A DNA stretch of 64,000 nt from Haemaphysalis longicornis (lineage: Eukaryota > Arthropoda > Arachnida > Ixodida > Ixodidae), in contig CM023454.1 of the NCBI GenBank assembly GCA_013339765.2, positions 134,991,399 to 135,055,398 on the forward strand, read 5' to 3'. Positions 11,184 to 22,139 of the stretch are shown in pieces. Below the pieces are notes generated by a model. It had not been told where the DNA came from. It ran no database searches and saw only the letters and a program-made list of their open reading frames with translations. The translations under genes and the position numbers were made by a program. Position 1 is the first letter of the stretch, and each line of letters starts with the position of its first letter.

Positions 11184-11445
11184 ACTCGAATTCCGGGTGT
11201 GTCGGGGCGTCGCATCTCGGCGTGTGCGTGTGGACGGTCGCGTACTGTGCGTCGTCGTTGTCGTTGTCTTCTCCGCGGCAGACTCCGTCATGTCGGGTAC
11301 GCGTCGCGCCATGTGGCTGTCGTCGTGTTAGGGAGTCTCGTCAGGGTTAGCTCTGGTCGTCGGGATGAAGGCATGTTTAGAATCACTGTCTTCAGCGAGT
11401 CGCTGCGTCATTGGAGGGTTTTCATTTTTCCGCCGTTGTACAACT

Positions 11446-11818
11446 TTACCTCCCAAAGTTCCTGCTTTGAGTTTCCGCTGCAAGGGCACGGGGACCTTCC
11501 ACGTGACAAGTCAGCATAGCTACGGCGGCTCGGCGATTGGTATGGGTAGGGCGACAGCGAACGGTTGAAACGGGCTGTGCCGCGGTTGGTTTGAGAAAGG
11601 TAGTTGTCGATCTCACGTTGTCGTTGCCCAGGGAGAGTGGGAGGTGCGTCGACGGAGAAACCACGCAGTCGGAGTTTCTTCTATGGGGAACGACGATAGA
11701 TGTGATCGGCCTCTCCGCAGTGGTAGCACTGCGGACGATTAACGGTGGTTCGTAGAACGTCGGTCTTTCTCGGCGTCTCGTTTCGGGCTGTGGACGGGTG
11801 GTCCGTCGCGGAGGTCGT
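11446..11818 (-). pseudogene. Gag C-terminal part of copy G (degenerate CCHC knuckle)
   Basis: In the minus-strand frame, PQCYHCGEADHIYRRSP is a CCHC nucleocapsid knuckle in which the last Cys is Ser. It is followed at once by a stop and then by the family-typical LRLRGFSVDAP and a Ser/Pro/Arg-rich tail. A different frame is open across the region, but it does not carry the knuckle. The region continues the gag seen at 14021-14880, with the LINE fragment between. Confidence 0.7.
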
Positions 11819-14020
11819 CCCGCGGAGGGGGTGTAGCTATTTATGTTAAGTCTTCTTTGCACTGTACTATGGTGAGAGAATTTTCAGTTATCACTGACGA
11901 CTACGAAGTGCTTGTGCTACAACACAACACCTTCATTTATTCTGTAATGTATCGGCCCCCTAATGGAAACCATGACACATTTTTCGAATTTTTAAATACG
12001 TTTCTAAATTACTGCTCACAAAATAAGTACACATTACTGCTTGGCGGAGATTTCAATAATAATTTAGGTGAAATGACCACCCATTCGGTAGAATTTACCA
12101 CGGCAATTGAATCAAAGGGATTCACAAACGTTGTCACTTCTCCAACGAGGATCACCGTTTATTCAACAAGCACTATTGACTTGTTTATTACTAACATTGA
12201 TAGCACAGTGACATCGTCAGGCACAATTTCCTCCGACCTCAGCGGTCATTGTCCTATAGTCATTACTATCGAAACTTGTAATTTTACACCAGCTCAAAGT
12301 AGATGCGCAACGTTTCGAGCAATTACCGATAGGAAACTAGAATCTTTCACGCAAATGATATATGAAACATCGTGGACACAATGTCTTAACTCTCGTGCAG
12401 TCGATGATGCTTACAATGCTTTTGTTGATAAGTTTAAAAAGGTTTACGATATTTGTTTCCCATTATCAGAAAGTAAACCGCACAAAAAAATAAAAAGCCA
12501 TGGGTTTCGCCTAGCCTTTTGAGAATGAATAAAAAGAAAGACAATCTGTACCCTAGCTTTCTAATAAGCAGAGATACTATTGACTACGTTGTGTTTAAGA
12601 AGTTTAGGAATAAATAAATAATAAATTACGGAAGGCGAAGCGTGACTACTACTCTGAAATTTGCACAGTAAATAGGAAGGACCCTAAGATAGTTTGTCGT
12701 TCCATAAATGAGGTGATCAATAAAAGTAACGTAAGAAGTGACATTGGAGAACTAATTATTGATGGGTCACCAACATCAGGGGCGCCATGGGCTGATGGCT
12801 TTAATAACTTTTTCACTGAGAGTATAAGAACAAACTATAACAAAAATGCATGGTCTAGGATTTCAAATAAAACAACAGGCTCAATATTCCTGAGCCCCAG
12901 AGATTCAAAGGAAGTTTTCGCTGTCATCATGTCATTAAGAAATAATTCCAGCACTGACGTTGAAGGCATTACAATTAGGCCCGTAAATTTGTTGCGGACG
13001 TACTTTCATTACCACTTTGTCATATCCTTAACCTCTCACTAGAATCGTCGGTCTTTCCTGCACGAATGAAACTAGCAAAAGTTACAGTCCTTTTCAAGTC
13101 AGGCTCAAAAGACGTCATGAGCAACTATCGCCCAATCTCAATTCTGCCTGTTTTTTCTAAAGTGTTAGAAAAAATCCTACTTGCACGTTTGCAAAACTTT
13201 TTTGATGCGAATCAGTTAATTTCACAATCTCAATTCGGTTTCCGTAAAGGTTTCTCTACAGAATCGGCTTTATTATACCAAAAAGAAATTTTATTGCAGA
13301 ACATAGAAAACAAACTTTTAACATTGGGAGTCTTTGTGGACTTCAGTAAGGCCTTTGATTGTTTAAACCATGATATTCTTTTAGATAAACTAAACAAGTA
13401 CGGAGTGAGAGGCACGACACTCCAAATTTTCAGTTCATACCTTAAAGATCGTCAGCAAATAGTGCATATCGATGGTTTTTCTTCATCCAAACGTTACCTA
13501 AAATGCGGTGTTCCTCAGGGCAGTATATTGGGACCTTTTCTTTTTAATGTTTACATTAATGACCTGGTAACGATTTCTAAAGAAACTCAATTTGTAGTTT
13601 ACGCTGACGACACCTCCCTATTTATCTCTGGTTCTACAACTTCAGAAATATTTAAGAAAGCAAATGAAGTCCTAAAATGCCTTTTAAATTGGTCTAACAT
13701 GAACAATCTAAAAATAAATACGATTAAGTCGAAAGCTGTCCTTTTCCGCCCAATAAATCGGCGCGTAGAAACAAATTCTTTTATTCACCTTGGTAACAAT
13801 ATTATTGAGGTGGTTAGCCACCATAAAACACTAGGAGTTATATTTGACGAGCACCTTCGATGGATTCAACACACTAATTACGTAGCCATAAGTTTGTCAA
13901 AAGCTGTAGGAGCCCTTTTTCGGTGTCATGGTATTCTTCCGGTAAACATAAAAAAGCCGATATACGATTCAGTATTTCTATCGCATATTACATATTGTCA
14001 TCTTCTTTGGGGTACAGCCT
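11819..14020 (+). pseudogene. LINE copy 2 (CR1/L2-group ORF2), truncated at both ends
   Basis: This copy is nearly identical to copy 1 ORF2 but on the opposite strand. It starts within the endonuclease at VAIYVKS (about 11835), carries GGDFNNNLGEM, loses three bases and shifts near 12495, and has the same stop-bearing AAATAAATAAT stretch at about 12610 as copy 1. The RT continues at 12713-13042, shifts by one missing A near 12990, and runs on at 13066-14020 with VPQGSILGPFLFNVYIND and VVYADDTSLF. It ends abruptly after GGGGTACAGCCT at 14020, with no C-terminal segment, 3' UTR or tail. Gypsy gag of copy G flanks it on both sides. Confidence 0.85.
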
Positions 14021-14880
14021 TAGAAATGCACAAAGCGCGTTGAGCCTCCTCGCGGATGACGTCAGTCAGGGAAGCCACTTGAGGTTGCGGCGTCGTTGGA
14101 AAAAGCTTCCGAAGCTCCTTCCTGACCACGGCTCGGATGGTCTCGCGCAGTGTGTCGGAGCTTGTAGCGCCGGCACCGATCGTCTCGGAAACCAGCGCGT
14201 TCACCGGGCGATCGCACTGTCTCGTTCGAACTTCCAGCGTCTTCTCCATCGCGGCCGCTTCAGGCGCGAATTCGGCCACCTTCTTAGGAGGGTTCCAGGC
14301 AAGGCAAGCAAAAAGCTCCTGCTCCCCCTCGCATGAGGAACCTTAGTTTCTTTTCTTCTGTCATCTCCGGATCCGCACGTCAAAACAACCTCTTCATCTC
14401 CTCAACAAAGATCACTACAGCTTCGTTGGGGTGTGGCGTGCGCGTTTCTACAAACATGCGGCTCGTTTCTTTCGCACGACGGTGGCGAACGCTTTAAGGA
14501 ACTCGCTTTTGAGGAGAGTCCAGTCTGTCAAAGAGCTTTCATGGTTCGCGAACCAAGTTCGAGCTGCATCCTCCAAATAGAAGAAGACATGGCGATCCGT
14601 TTCTTCGTCCTTCCACCTGTTAAAGATCTGAACACGCTCCACTTTCTCCAACCAGTCCCTAGGATCTTCCGTGGGTGATCCATGAAATGATGGGGTTACC
14701 GGGGTTGCTGCAGAACTACAGGGTGGCTCGTGGTCATCGTGGATGCGTTGTACCTTGCAACAGCCGTGACGTTTTCGGCCTTTAATTTGTCTGGCAGTAG
14801 TCCAAACTCCGGCTTTAGGCCTTGCTGTAGGCGGCTGGAACGAGTTGGGCTTGCTCGACGACTTGAAGAGGGCTGAGGGT
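14021..14880 (-). pseudogene. Gag N-terminal and capsid part of copy G
   Basis: Gag builds the particle that packages the element RNA. The minus strand reads HVFFYLEDAARTWFANHESS (about 14590-14540), the retrotransposon capsid core, then FLKAFATVVRKKRA, and after frame changes MEKTLEVRTRQCDRPVNA and TDVIREEAQRAL, ending at the LINE junction at 14021. At least two frameshifts occur. The same words recur in copy H (FYMEDAAHTWFGNHETS, MEKTLEDRP, SRTDVIRE), which confirms the family. Confidence 0.8.
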
Positions 14881-14885
14881 GCATG

Positions 14886-14903
14886 TACCCTGCACCTCTA
14901 CCA
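14886..14903 (-). other. Primer-binding site, tRNA-Ala-like (copy G)
   Basis: On the element strand TGGTAGAGGTGCAGGGTA follows the LTR end after two bases. Its complement resembles the 3' end of animal tRNA-Ala (CACCTCCACCA). The family consensus seen at 28734 is TGGTGGAGGTGC. Confidence 0.6.
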
Positions 14904-14905
14904 GA

Positions 14906-15315
14906 TGTCACGCTGCAAAGGCGGTGCAGCTTGTCTGCAAGAAAAACATGTTTATTAGAGCGAACTTGTGCTCCCTTAACAACTCAAAGAATAAAAGGCG
15001 GCGATACAGCAATCAACAAAGTGACGTGCGTAAACTGGTGTCGGCGATTCGAAGGCCATGGTGTCTGCTGTGCAGGTTTTTATCTTTTCGCACTAGTGTT
15101 TCTGAAACCGTCGATTTACATCCAGAACATTGTAGATCAAATAAGATCATTCTGGGCTAGAGACGTTAAGGGGAGACAGTCTGCTTATGTGAATGTGAGA
15201 TACTGTGCGGCATAAAAATGAAGAATCGAAGACGCGCTTCGCTTGGAACGCAGATAACACAGCAGGGCTTGGCCGGTAAGCAAAACAAACAAAAACTTAT
15301 ACTCGGGTCGCGGCA
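14906..15315 (-). repeat. LTR of family alpha (copy G, 5' LTR)
   Basis: On the element strand the LTR runs from TGCCGCGACC to GTGACA, about 410 bases. It shares with the other alpha LTRs the words TTGTTTTGCTTACCGGCC, GATCTACAATGTTCT, AAAGATAAA, CGACGGTTTC and an AATAAAC polyadenylation region. Confidence 0.8.
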
Positions 15316-15458
15316 ATAAGCATCATCAGGTTCCATTTGTTTATAAACGCAGCTCCAGTCATGCGCTTCTACTAATCTATCAAAGTGTTGCTGGGCCTCG
15401 GTATTCTTTTTCCGTCCAAGGCGGGTCCGAGTTGAGACTTTGATTAGGTGCTGAAGGA

Positions 15459-15515
15459 ACAACACAGAATACCGGAAGCTGGTCTAATTGACCAGATTCC
15501 GGTATTCTGTGTTGT
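15459..15515. other. Near-perfect 26-bp hairpin
   Basis: Left arm 15459-15484 (ACAACACAGAATACCGGAAG and six more bases) and right arm 15490-15515 are complementary at 25 of 26 positions, with a 5-base TAATT loop. A short direct repeat, CATCCGAAATTA, follows three times to about 15560. No gene is attached, and no terminator role is implied in this eukaryotic context. Confidence 0.85.
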
Positions 15516-15579
15516 CATCCGAAATTATTCGCTTCATCCGAAATTACTCATCCGAAATTATTTCGCTTCTGACGCTATC

Positions 15580-17107
15580 CCAGCTTATATTTGTTGCACA
15601 AATAGGCGAGCGGCTCTTAGATTGGAGAGCCTAGTAGGTAAATGTATATGATTTGTAAACCCATATGCTGATAGAACTGCCTGAAATTCTTGGCTGTGCG
15701 GTTTACACGATTTCATATGGATATTTATGTCGCCAATATTCATGTAGGGACCATCGCAGAAAGTGACCGATGCCAGCGTTTTTAATAAAAACTATACAAA
15801 CTTGGTTTTATTTTCGTGCGATGGTCTGTACACCAGACGGATTGTGGTATTTCCAAAACGCATCGTGAAGATTTCAATGCCTTCATTTATAAGATAAAAC
15901 GTTTCTACAATTTTATAATTTATAGTTTATTTAAAACAAAGAGCAAGCCCTCCACCTTTCTTTTTGTTGGACAGAGAACTTCGAAACGGTAGCCAGGAAA
16001 ATAAGGTGCATCGGCTTTATCCCTGATCCAGGATTCAGAAAAAGCTATTGCTTCAAATGTATTGATACTGACTGCAAGAAAATGGTGATGTTATCACCTT
16101 TTTTTCTGATACTTCCATAGTTTACATGTAGTATGGAGAACGACTTCTTGGTAGATGATATTTTAGAGTTGAATTCCGAAATAGTGTGTTACTTGCGAGA
16201 GTCATTCTACTTCATCAGAGCGAAATCTATAACAAATTGTAATTTTCATGCGACCAATTTAGTTGCAGATTTGGGCCAGGCTCCCTTCATGAGCTATGTG
16301 AATCACAGGCCCGTCTACGACGTTTCGCACCAGCACCCTTCCATTAGTTGTCCTTGCAAATTTCCACCCTACTTCTTTCTTTTTTGAATCGCAGCCGAGG
16401 TCACAGCTCTGTTTTTTGGACCAGATGTTCGTTCACAAAGAGCGGCGTTTTTCGCGTGCATCCAAGGATAGTGCAGTCCACTCTCTTTTTTTGTGCACTT
16501 TGCCAGCACGTCATTGCGCTTGCTCTGTCAAACAAAACGCACTATTACGTTTTTCACGCCCGGCTTTTGGGGGGCTAACCCTGTTACATATATCGATGTC
16601 AGTAGCGTTCAATGCTCTCGCCCACTGCCTCTCCTAATTTTTGCACGACGCTCGCAGGGTCGCTTTCAGCGGCCGCGCCCTATACCTCGAGATTCTTCAG
16701 GCGCTGATATTGCTCCAATTCATCACATCCGACTGATAGCCTTTTGTTCTTCTTTCTCAGCACTATGTTATGCCTGGGGAGCTCTTGCATTTCGAGCCTC
16801 AGGTTCTTTACATCTGTGGCAGTGTCCTTGACGTCATTGCAAATATCAGTGCAGAAAATTATACTTATTAATATTTATTTTATTTATTATTTTTGATTAT
16901 TTTATTTATGAATAAAATAAAAAAATTATATACGGTCTGTAGTTCACGCAACTCAAAACGAAAATTCTTCTTAAAATTGCAAGACTTCTTTAACAGGTCA
17001 TGCTATTCTTTTACAACTGTCACCTCCTTTTCAGCATTCTTTCCAGTATCCTTGCCAGTATCCTTGTTAGCATCCCTGCAAGCACCCTTGCCACTATTCT
17101 TTGACAT
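15580..17107 (-). pseudogene. Older CR1/L2-group LINE fragment: ORF1 and endonuclease start
   Basis: ORF1 begins at 17107 (MSKNSGKGACRDANKDTGK), is interrupted by an AT-rich stretch near 16880-16925, and continues with a coiled coil (RLEMQELPRHNIVLRKKNKR, about 16770). It ends with LFVNEHLVQKTEL near 16420, matching VFINEHL of copy 1. ORF2 starts near 16190 with FSILHVNYGSIRKKGDN, then IAFSESWI, VYRPSHENKTKF and the endonuclease motif IGDINIHMKSCKPHSQEF (about 15720). Many frameshifts and stops occur. The RT is absent. This is a different and older member of the group than copies 1 and 2. Confidence 0.7.
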
Positions 17108-18881
17108 CACCAAAAAACAAGTTACGCTTTGTTTGGCAGCACTGCACAAGAACCAAAATAAATCACTTATACTGGTTCTCACCTGAAAAAGCAGATTGAA
17201 GTGTTTACGATGTGGCCGGTTTGTGCACCGCTGCAGAATAGCGTAGAAGGTCAACACAAACCATTTTCTCTTCCCGAGTGCGGTAGAATGGCGATTTGTA
17301 GGTACAATGAACCTCCAATATGCGGTAAAGGTGTTTATTTGTTGGTATTTTGCGTTCACTCTTTTTCACGCTTACGGGTCTGTATAGAAACTCAATATGA
17401 CGCAAAAGGTTTGTGCGACTGGGGACATTCTTCTCCCTTTCCGTAAATAATATTCTAAAAATATGGATTTGGAATGCTCTGTTTTTGCGGATGAAGTATT
17501 CAAGCGAAAACGCTTTATTAAGTGTGTCCCACAGTTAAAGATCGGTTTACGACTCACACAGCTCAAGATGTCTGTTCACGAAAGCTATATTACAAGAATA
17601 GAAGTGAATATTGGAGAGTTATTTCTTCTATTTAGCATATGTCCAGCACGTGAGGTAAAAAAGTTGAGCAAGAATTTCTTGTCTGGCTTTTATCATTACT
17701 GACTTTGTTTTTAGAGAAACTAAAGCTGATGTTTTATGATGAATTTTACGGAAAGTACAGGAAAGTCTATACATGGTTTAACAAACGATGAGACAAGCCT
17801 GCATACAATAATATGTACAAATGCCGACCTCTAAAAAGCTCGGTGTTTAAAGGCTCCGTTGCTTGCACAGGAAAAAATTTATACTAATATTGCTTAAACA
17901 GTGCCAGAAGTATAGCGCGCCACATCGAGGGTTTTCAAGATTGCTGGTTTACTTTTAACATTGATAACGAAACTGTTATACGCAACAATAGCAGATAAAA
18001 TGTAATTAAAAAAAATTTGAAATGATATACAATCTTAGTGTATATATTTTTAGGTGCGGAGCATTTTAGGGGGCCCCGCTTGAACTAGCTCGTGTAGGGT
18101 TATGGTGTCACAAGGCGCATGCGCCCGAACAAAGTCAGGTAACTTCTTGCACACAGGGTCACGCGGCTTCATGAAAAGAAGGAGCTTTCAGAGGGATGTT
18201 CTCTTGTTTCTAGATTCTCCCTAGTAGCGAAAAGTTAAGAGGTTAGTTAAACCGGAGGCGTATATGGATAGTACTCTTCGAAACTGGCCTATTGTTTCTA
18301 GTATACCTGCTGGAGCAGAACTGTCTCATTGTTTAGCAGAAAGAACACTTCGGTTACATTTGAATATAAATATGTACTCAGATGGTAACCCTGCCTGTAT
18401 AAAGGAATTCAAGCTGGAGTACGTTTTAAACAATTAGGTGAAATATGTAGGAGTGGAATAAAAAGATGAAGATTTTATACTGGCAACTCAATGCTCCTCC
18501 ACGTACGAATGGAAAACGAGCATTTCAAGAACAGATCACCCGCTTTGGCAGTTCTCCGCAGAAAATGAAATAAAACATAACGTAAGAAATGTGAGCTGTC
18601 CTAGGAGCACGCGTTCCACAGCGATTGTCGAACAAATAAATTGCTGTGAAAATCCGCAGTTCATTTTATCAAGAGAGTGAAACAGATAGATAAAGAGCAT
18701 GGTGTGCAAAGCAATAACCGCAGCAATGCCCTGAGCCCTTTTGGTGAATCACTGAACAATCTTCACGTTTTGTAGAAGCTTTACAGCTCAACTTATTTTA
18801 TTTTCAATACAGGACGCCCACCGTCCAAGTACTGAAAAAAAAACGCAGAAAAAACTTCTAGATCAAGTTTTATTGTGATAT
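17108..18881. other. No gene recognised
   Basis: AT-rich sequence with only short open frames, for example 79 codons at 17463-17702, in which I recognise no domain. A C/G-richer patch at about 18050-18200 may be repeat-derived but cannot be assigned. Confidence 0.5.
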
Positions 18882-19300
18882 TGCCACGAACCATACATCC
18901 GATTTCAGAAATGATCAAATGTTTTTACCGCCTTGCTGCTCCGACCAGCGTAATCTGAGTTCCAAGAGAAGCGCGTGCACCATTCTTAATTTCTTATTAC
19001 GCACGGGTTATCTTATTTGATAGGAGAATATTTAGTTCTAGCGTCGCTAGGTTGGAATACTCTTATTTTATCTATAATCTTCTCGATGTAATTTCACAGT
19101 TCGAGAACACTTGCACTGAAAGATAAAGGCTCGCAGAGCACACACCTTGGCATACGATTCACCGACACCCGCCTGCGCACGACACTTGGTTTACTGCTGC
19201 TTCTGCTGCCTCTGTATCATTGTGTTCTAGGTGAGCACAAGTAGCTTAAATATACTTATTTTTCCTTCAAAACAGCTGCTTTGTATTTGGCTGCATCACA
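18882..19300 (+). repeat. LTR of family alpha (copy H)
   Basis: Runs from TGCCACGAACCATACATCC to GCATCACA. It is followed by TC and the primer site TGGTATAGGTGGTGGGTA (19303-19320), a diverged form of the tRNA-Ala-like site. It is diverged from the 28308 LTR but alignable throughout (CTCGATGTAAT, AAAGATAAA, TTTACTGCTGCTTCTGC). Confidence 0.75.
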
Positions 19301-19320
19301 TCTGGTATAGGTGGTGGGTA

Positions 19321-19675
19321 TGGAACCTTCATTCTCCATACACCCTCAAGAAGCCTACAAGACATCCCAAGCCGAGGAAGGCGCCGACGTCAAGGTTTAC
19401 TGCCAGAGTTTGCCTCCTGCCAGAAAGAACGAAGAGAAAGATCGCCGCAACCGACAACATGGTGCAACCACCATGGGAACAACTATCGTACCGGCGGATG
19501 TACCGGTGAAGTATCTAAGGACCGTAGAGTCCGTCCGGAGTATTACAGCTAGGAAGACGAAGAAACATTTCCGCATGTCTTCTTCTATATGGAAGATGCA
19601 GCTCATACTTGGTTCGGAAACCACGAAACGTCCCTGACTGACGAAGTTCTTTTTAAAAGCGAGTTCCTAACGTTA
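19321..19675 (+). pseudogene. Gag N-terminal part of copy H
   Basis: After the primer site, frames include MEPSFSIHPQEAYKTSQ and then, shifted, FFYMEDAAHTWFGNHETS near 19580-19640, the capsid core also seen in copy G. Coding stops being recognisable at FKSEFL (about 19668), where the inserted segment begins. Confidence 0.7.
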
Positions 19676-20826
19676 GATCACCACCTTCAAAAACGCATTA
19701 AAAAAACCTTTTTCACAATTTAGCACTTTCAAGACCCCTGTTCTACTGAAGAATATTTACAAACAAAATTGTGCGGCTATCTTATTGGGGTCCAAAGTTA
19801 TGATCCTTTTTCAACCACTCCGAGACGCATCCGAGACCGAAACTGAAGGTTTCCAATTCCGCAGCATCTGCCATATGTTTCTTTATATGTGTGTTAGGTA
19901 ATGCAATTTATTTATGTACATTCGAAGCTCTTCGACACATTTTGCGGATTATTGTAGATGAGACTTTTTCAAAATTTCCACTATAGGGCAGTGGTTTCCG
20001 TTGCCTTGATTTTGTGTTTGGTTCTTCGTGCTTTTTCGTCTGCCATTTTAAGCTCGCGGATTTAGTTCTAGCCTTGCAAGGATATTGTTATAGTACTTTA
20101 TAGTCTACACTTAAAGTTATAGTAGGAGGATGACGTGCCTACTCACTGACTGTCACCGTAAGACGAAGGCCGCCGGTGAGTGAAATATAAGACGATAAAC
20201 AGGCAGAAAAATATCCGCGGTTCAGCTCGGCCTCACGAAGATTCTGCCGATTACAAGGATGGAGCAAGCTGTGAGCCTGGCGGATTTTAGGCGAATTAAC
20301 TGTATTTGATTATACGTAAAATAGGTCGAAAACTTCAAAGCCATTGTTCGAAAAACTTGGTTTTGCATCCGTCAGTTACACGAAAGTTACAACTTTCCTT
20401 CTATTGATTGTTTTTGTAGGAATGTATCCGTTCTGTTTCTTTATATATAGACCTGTTCACTGAAGTAGAACGACTGAAATATGTTAGTCACGTTTTATAT
20501 TATGGCCAGTTGTAATAAACCGGAACGTGCCGAAAATCGAAATTTTACTCTTTTCATGGTTACGTAACTTTGCCTAAAAATGTTATATTCGTGGAAGTTA
20601 GGTGCACATGTTATTGTCTTCATTATGTTCCTGCTAAGTCGAAATTGAATCACACTTTCCATTTTGCAGTTATATTTTCGCGCATTTTGATTCATACAAT
20701 TTTATTGGTTAGACAATTGCAGCAAATTTATCATTTTAAAGTTTCTCACTGTATAAGCTTTACAAGCCAAAATATAATTGTAACGTTTGCGCTACACTTG
20801 GATATTTTTTTTCGAAGATGGTGACC
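19676..20826. mobile_element. 1.15-kb insertion with terminal inverted repeats, possible non-autonomous DNA transposon
   Basis: The left end TAGATCACCACCTTCAAAAA (19674-19693) and the reverse complement of the right end TAGGTCACCATCTTCGAAAA (20828-20809) match at 17 of 20 positions, and both begin with TA. The segment splits the gag reading of copy H: the capsid part stops just before it, and FANVVRKERA-like sequence resumes just after. No transposase frame is visible inside. TA could be a 2-bp target duplication, as in Tc1/mariner, or part of the inverted repeat. The left gag junction has a few extra bases, so the exact boundary is uncertain. Confidence 0.55.
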
Positions 20827-20828
20827 TA

Positions 20829-21640
20829 CCTTGAAATGTTCGCGAACGTCGTGCGAAAGGAACGAGCCACACTTTTGCAAGAAACAGGCATGCAAAACCC
20901 ATGGAAGATGGTGTGAATGAGTTTAAAAGATGAAGAGATTGGTTAGCCATGCCGAACCCGGAAATGACAGGAGAAAAGAAACTAAGCTTTTTGCCTGCGT
21001 TGGGAAAGCAAGAGATTATTGTTTCCCTCATCCATAACTCTCATAAGACGATGGGCGAATCGGCTTCTGGGGCCGAGGCGATGGAGAAGACGCTTGAAGA
21101 TCGACCGTTGGAGTACAACCGCTCTTACATTGGGCTTGTTTCGCAGACGATCGGCGGCTATCAGCTCCTACACACCACGCAAGACCATACATGCAGTATT
21201 GAGGGAGGAGCTGTGGAAAGGCTTTCCGACGACACCCCAACATGAAGTCGCTTCCCGGACTGACGTGATCCGGGAGTAGGTTCAAAGTACTTTGGGGACT
21301 TTAGTGCTGTCCGGAGCACCCCGCGAGCCGCATGGTATTACCTACTTCGCAGCTGTTAGTCGCCCCACCCTGCTCAAGCCGTCGTCAAGAGGCCCCGCCC
21401 TACAACCATCCACTGTCACCCACCTGGCCTCTCTAGTCCAAACCTAGACGCCGAGGAAAACGAACGTATGGCGAACCCCCGATAATCGCCCGCTGTGCTA
21501 CCACAGCAGGACAGGCCGACTACAAGACCGTCGCTGCCAAATAAAAAACTCGAACTGCTTGGCTTGTCTATCAACGCACCTCGCCCTCGTCCTGGCCAAC
21601 CACCGCGTGAGGGCAATGCCTATCTATCTTAACCCACCCG
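20829..21640 (+). pseudogene. Gag C-terminal part of copy H
   Basis: The reading resumes with FANVV/CERNE-type sequence near 20840, then PEMTGEKKLSFL (about 20955), AEAMEKTLEDR (about 21075), TIHAVLREELWKGFPTTPQ (about 21180) and VASRTDVIRE (about 21250). A degenerate knuckle follows near 21480-21520 (RPLCYHSRTGRL in one frame, with the second Cys and the His lost). Several frameshifts are needed. No pol follows. Confidence 0.7.
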
Positions 21641-21650
21641 TATCCCAGCC

Positions 21651-22139
21651 CGCTTCAACTTTTCTCTTCTAAATACACTGGACTGTAATCTGTAAACAGG
21701 GTGGACTTAGGAATTTTAAGTTCGATGATGTGATTTTAAAGGACCAAGATGCTATACGCTTCTGCCGTGTAAATGCTACGTCCCATTCGGTCCGTGCGCT
21801 GCACAAGAGACAGTACAAGCAGTTTTGGACGCGTCGCTCTAGAATTCTGCCCACCGGTACTTGTCCTGCAAGAACATGAAGTGCTCCACAGTCGCACTCC
21901 TTAATACTCACATAGATTGTAGATGCAATGGTGGAAGTAAATTACTGATAGGTGTCTTGTGCGTGTCTCACAATGGGACCTTCACTGCAGAAGCCTCCTC
22001 CCTAACTTTCAGAGGGAAAGGTAACGAGATAGATGGTCTGTTTAAAAAGAGTTGTATCGTTGATTTATCGTTTATGATAGGATTAAAAGTATGGTTTAAA
22101 AGGATTAAAAGGATACGACCTCAGATGCATACAGTAAGT
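21651..22139. other. No gene recognised
   Basis: Short frames only. The sequence may be decayed flank of the gypsy copy or of the I-clade LINE; I cannot tell. Confidence 0.5.

Larger units (their letters stand above)
11184..15315 (-). mobile_element. Ty3/gypsy family alpha, copy G: 5' LTR, gag, start of pol, split by a LINE
   Basis: Reading the minus strand: LTR (15315-14906), a tRNA-Ala-like primer site (14903-14886), gag N-terminal part (about 14880-14021), a LINE fragment (14020-11819), gag C-terminal zinc-knuckle region (11818-11446), and the gag-pol boundary to 11184, where the microsatellite begins. The boundary stretch matches the start of copy I at 26850-27000 over many words, for example ACGACAGCCACATGG versus ATGACAGCCACATGG. 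The pol body and 3' LTR are absent. The LTR is the same family as those at 18882, 28308, 35459 and 37490. Confidence 0.75.
18882..21650 (+). mobile_element. Ty3/gypsy family alpha, copy H: 5' LTR and gag only
   Basis: Layout on the plus strand: LTR 18882-19300, primer site 19303-19320, gag 19321-19675, an inverted-repeat-bounded insertion 19676-20826, gag again 20829-21640. Pol and the 3' LTR are missing. The sequence words place it in the same family as copies G, I, B and C. Confidence 0.75.

Noticed and set aside
10938..11519. Long frames with PSIH or DGWM repeats on both strands
   Set aside because: They come from the CCAT microsatellite, which is open in several frames; no domain is present outside it.
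17463..17702. 79-codon frame as a small gene
   Set aside because: No recognised domain, no supporting context, and the length is expected by chance in AT-rich DNA.
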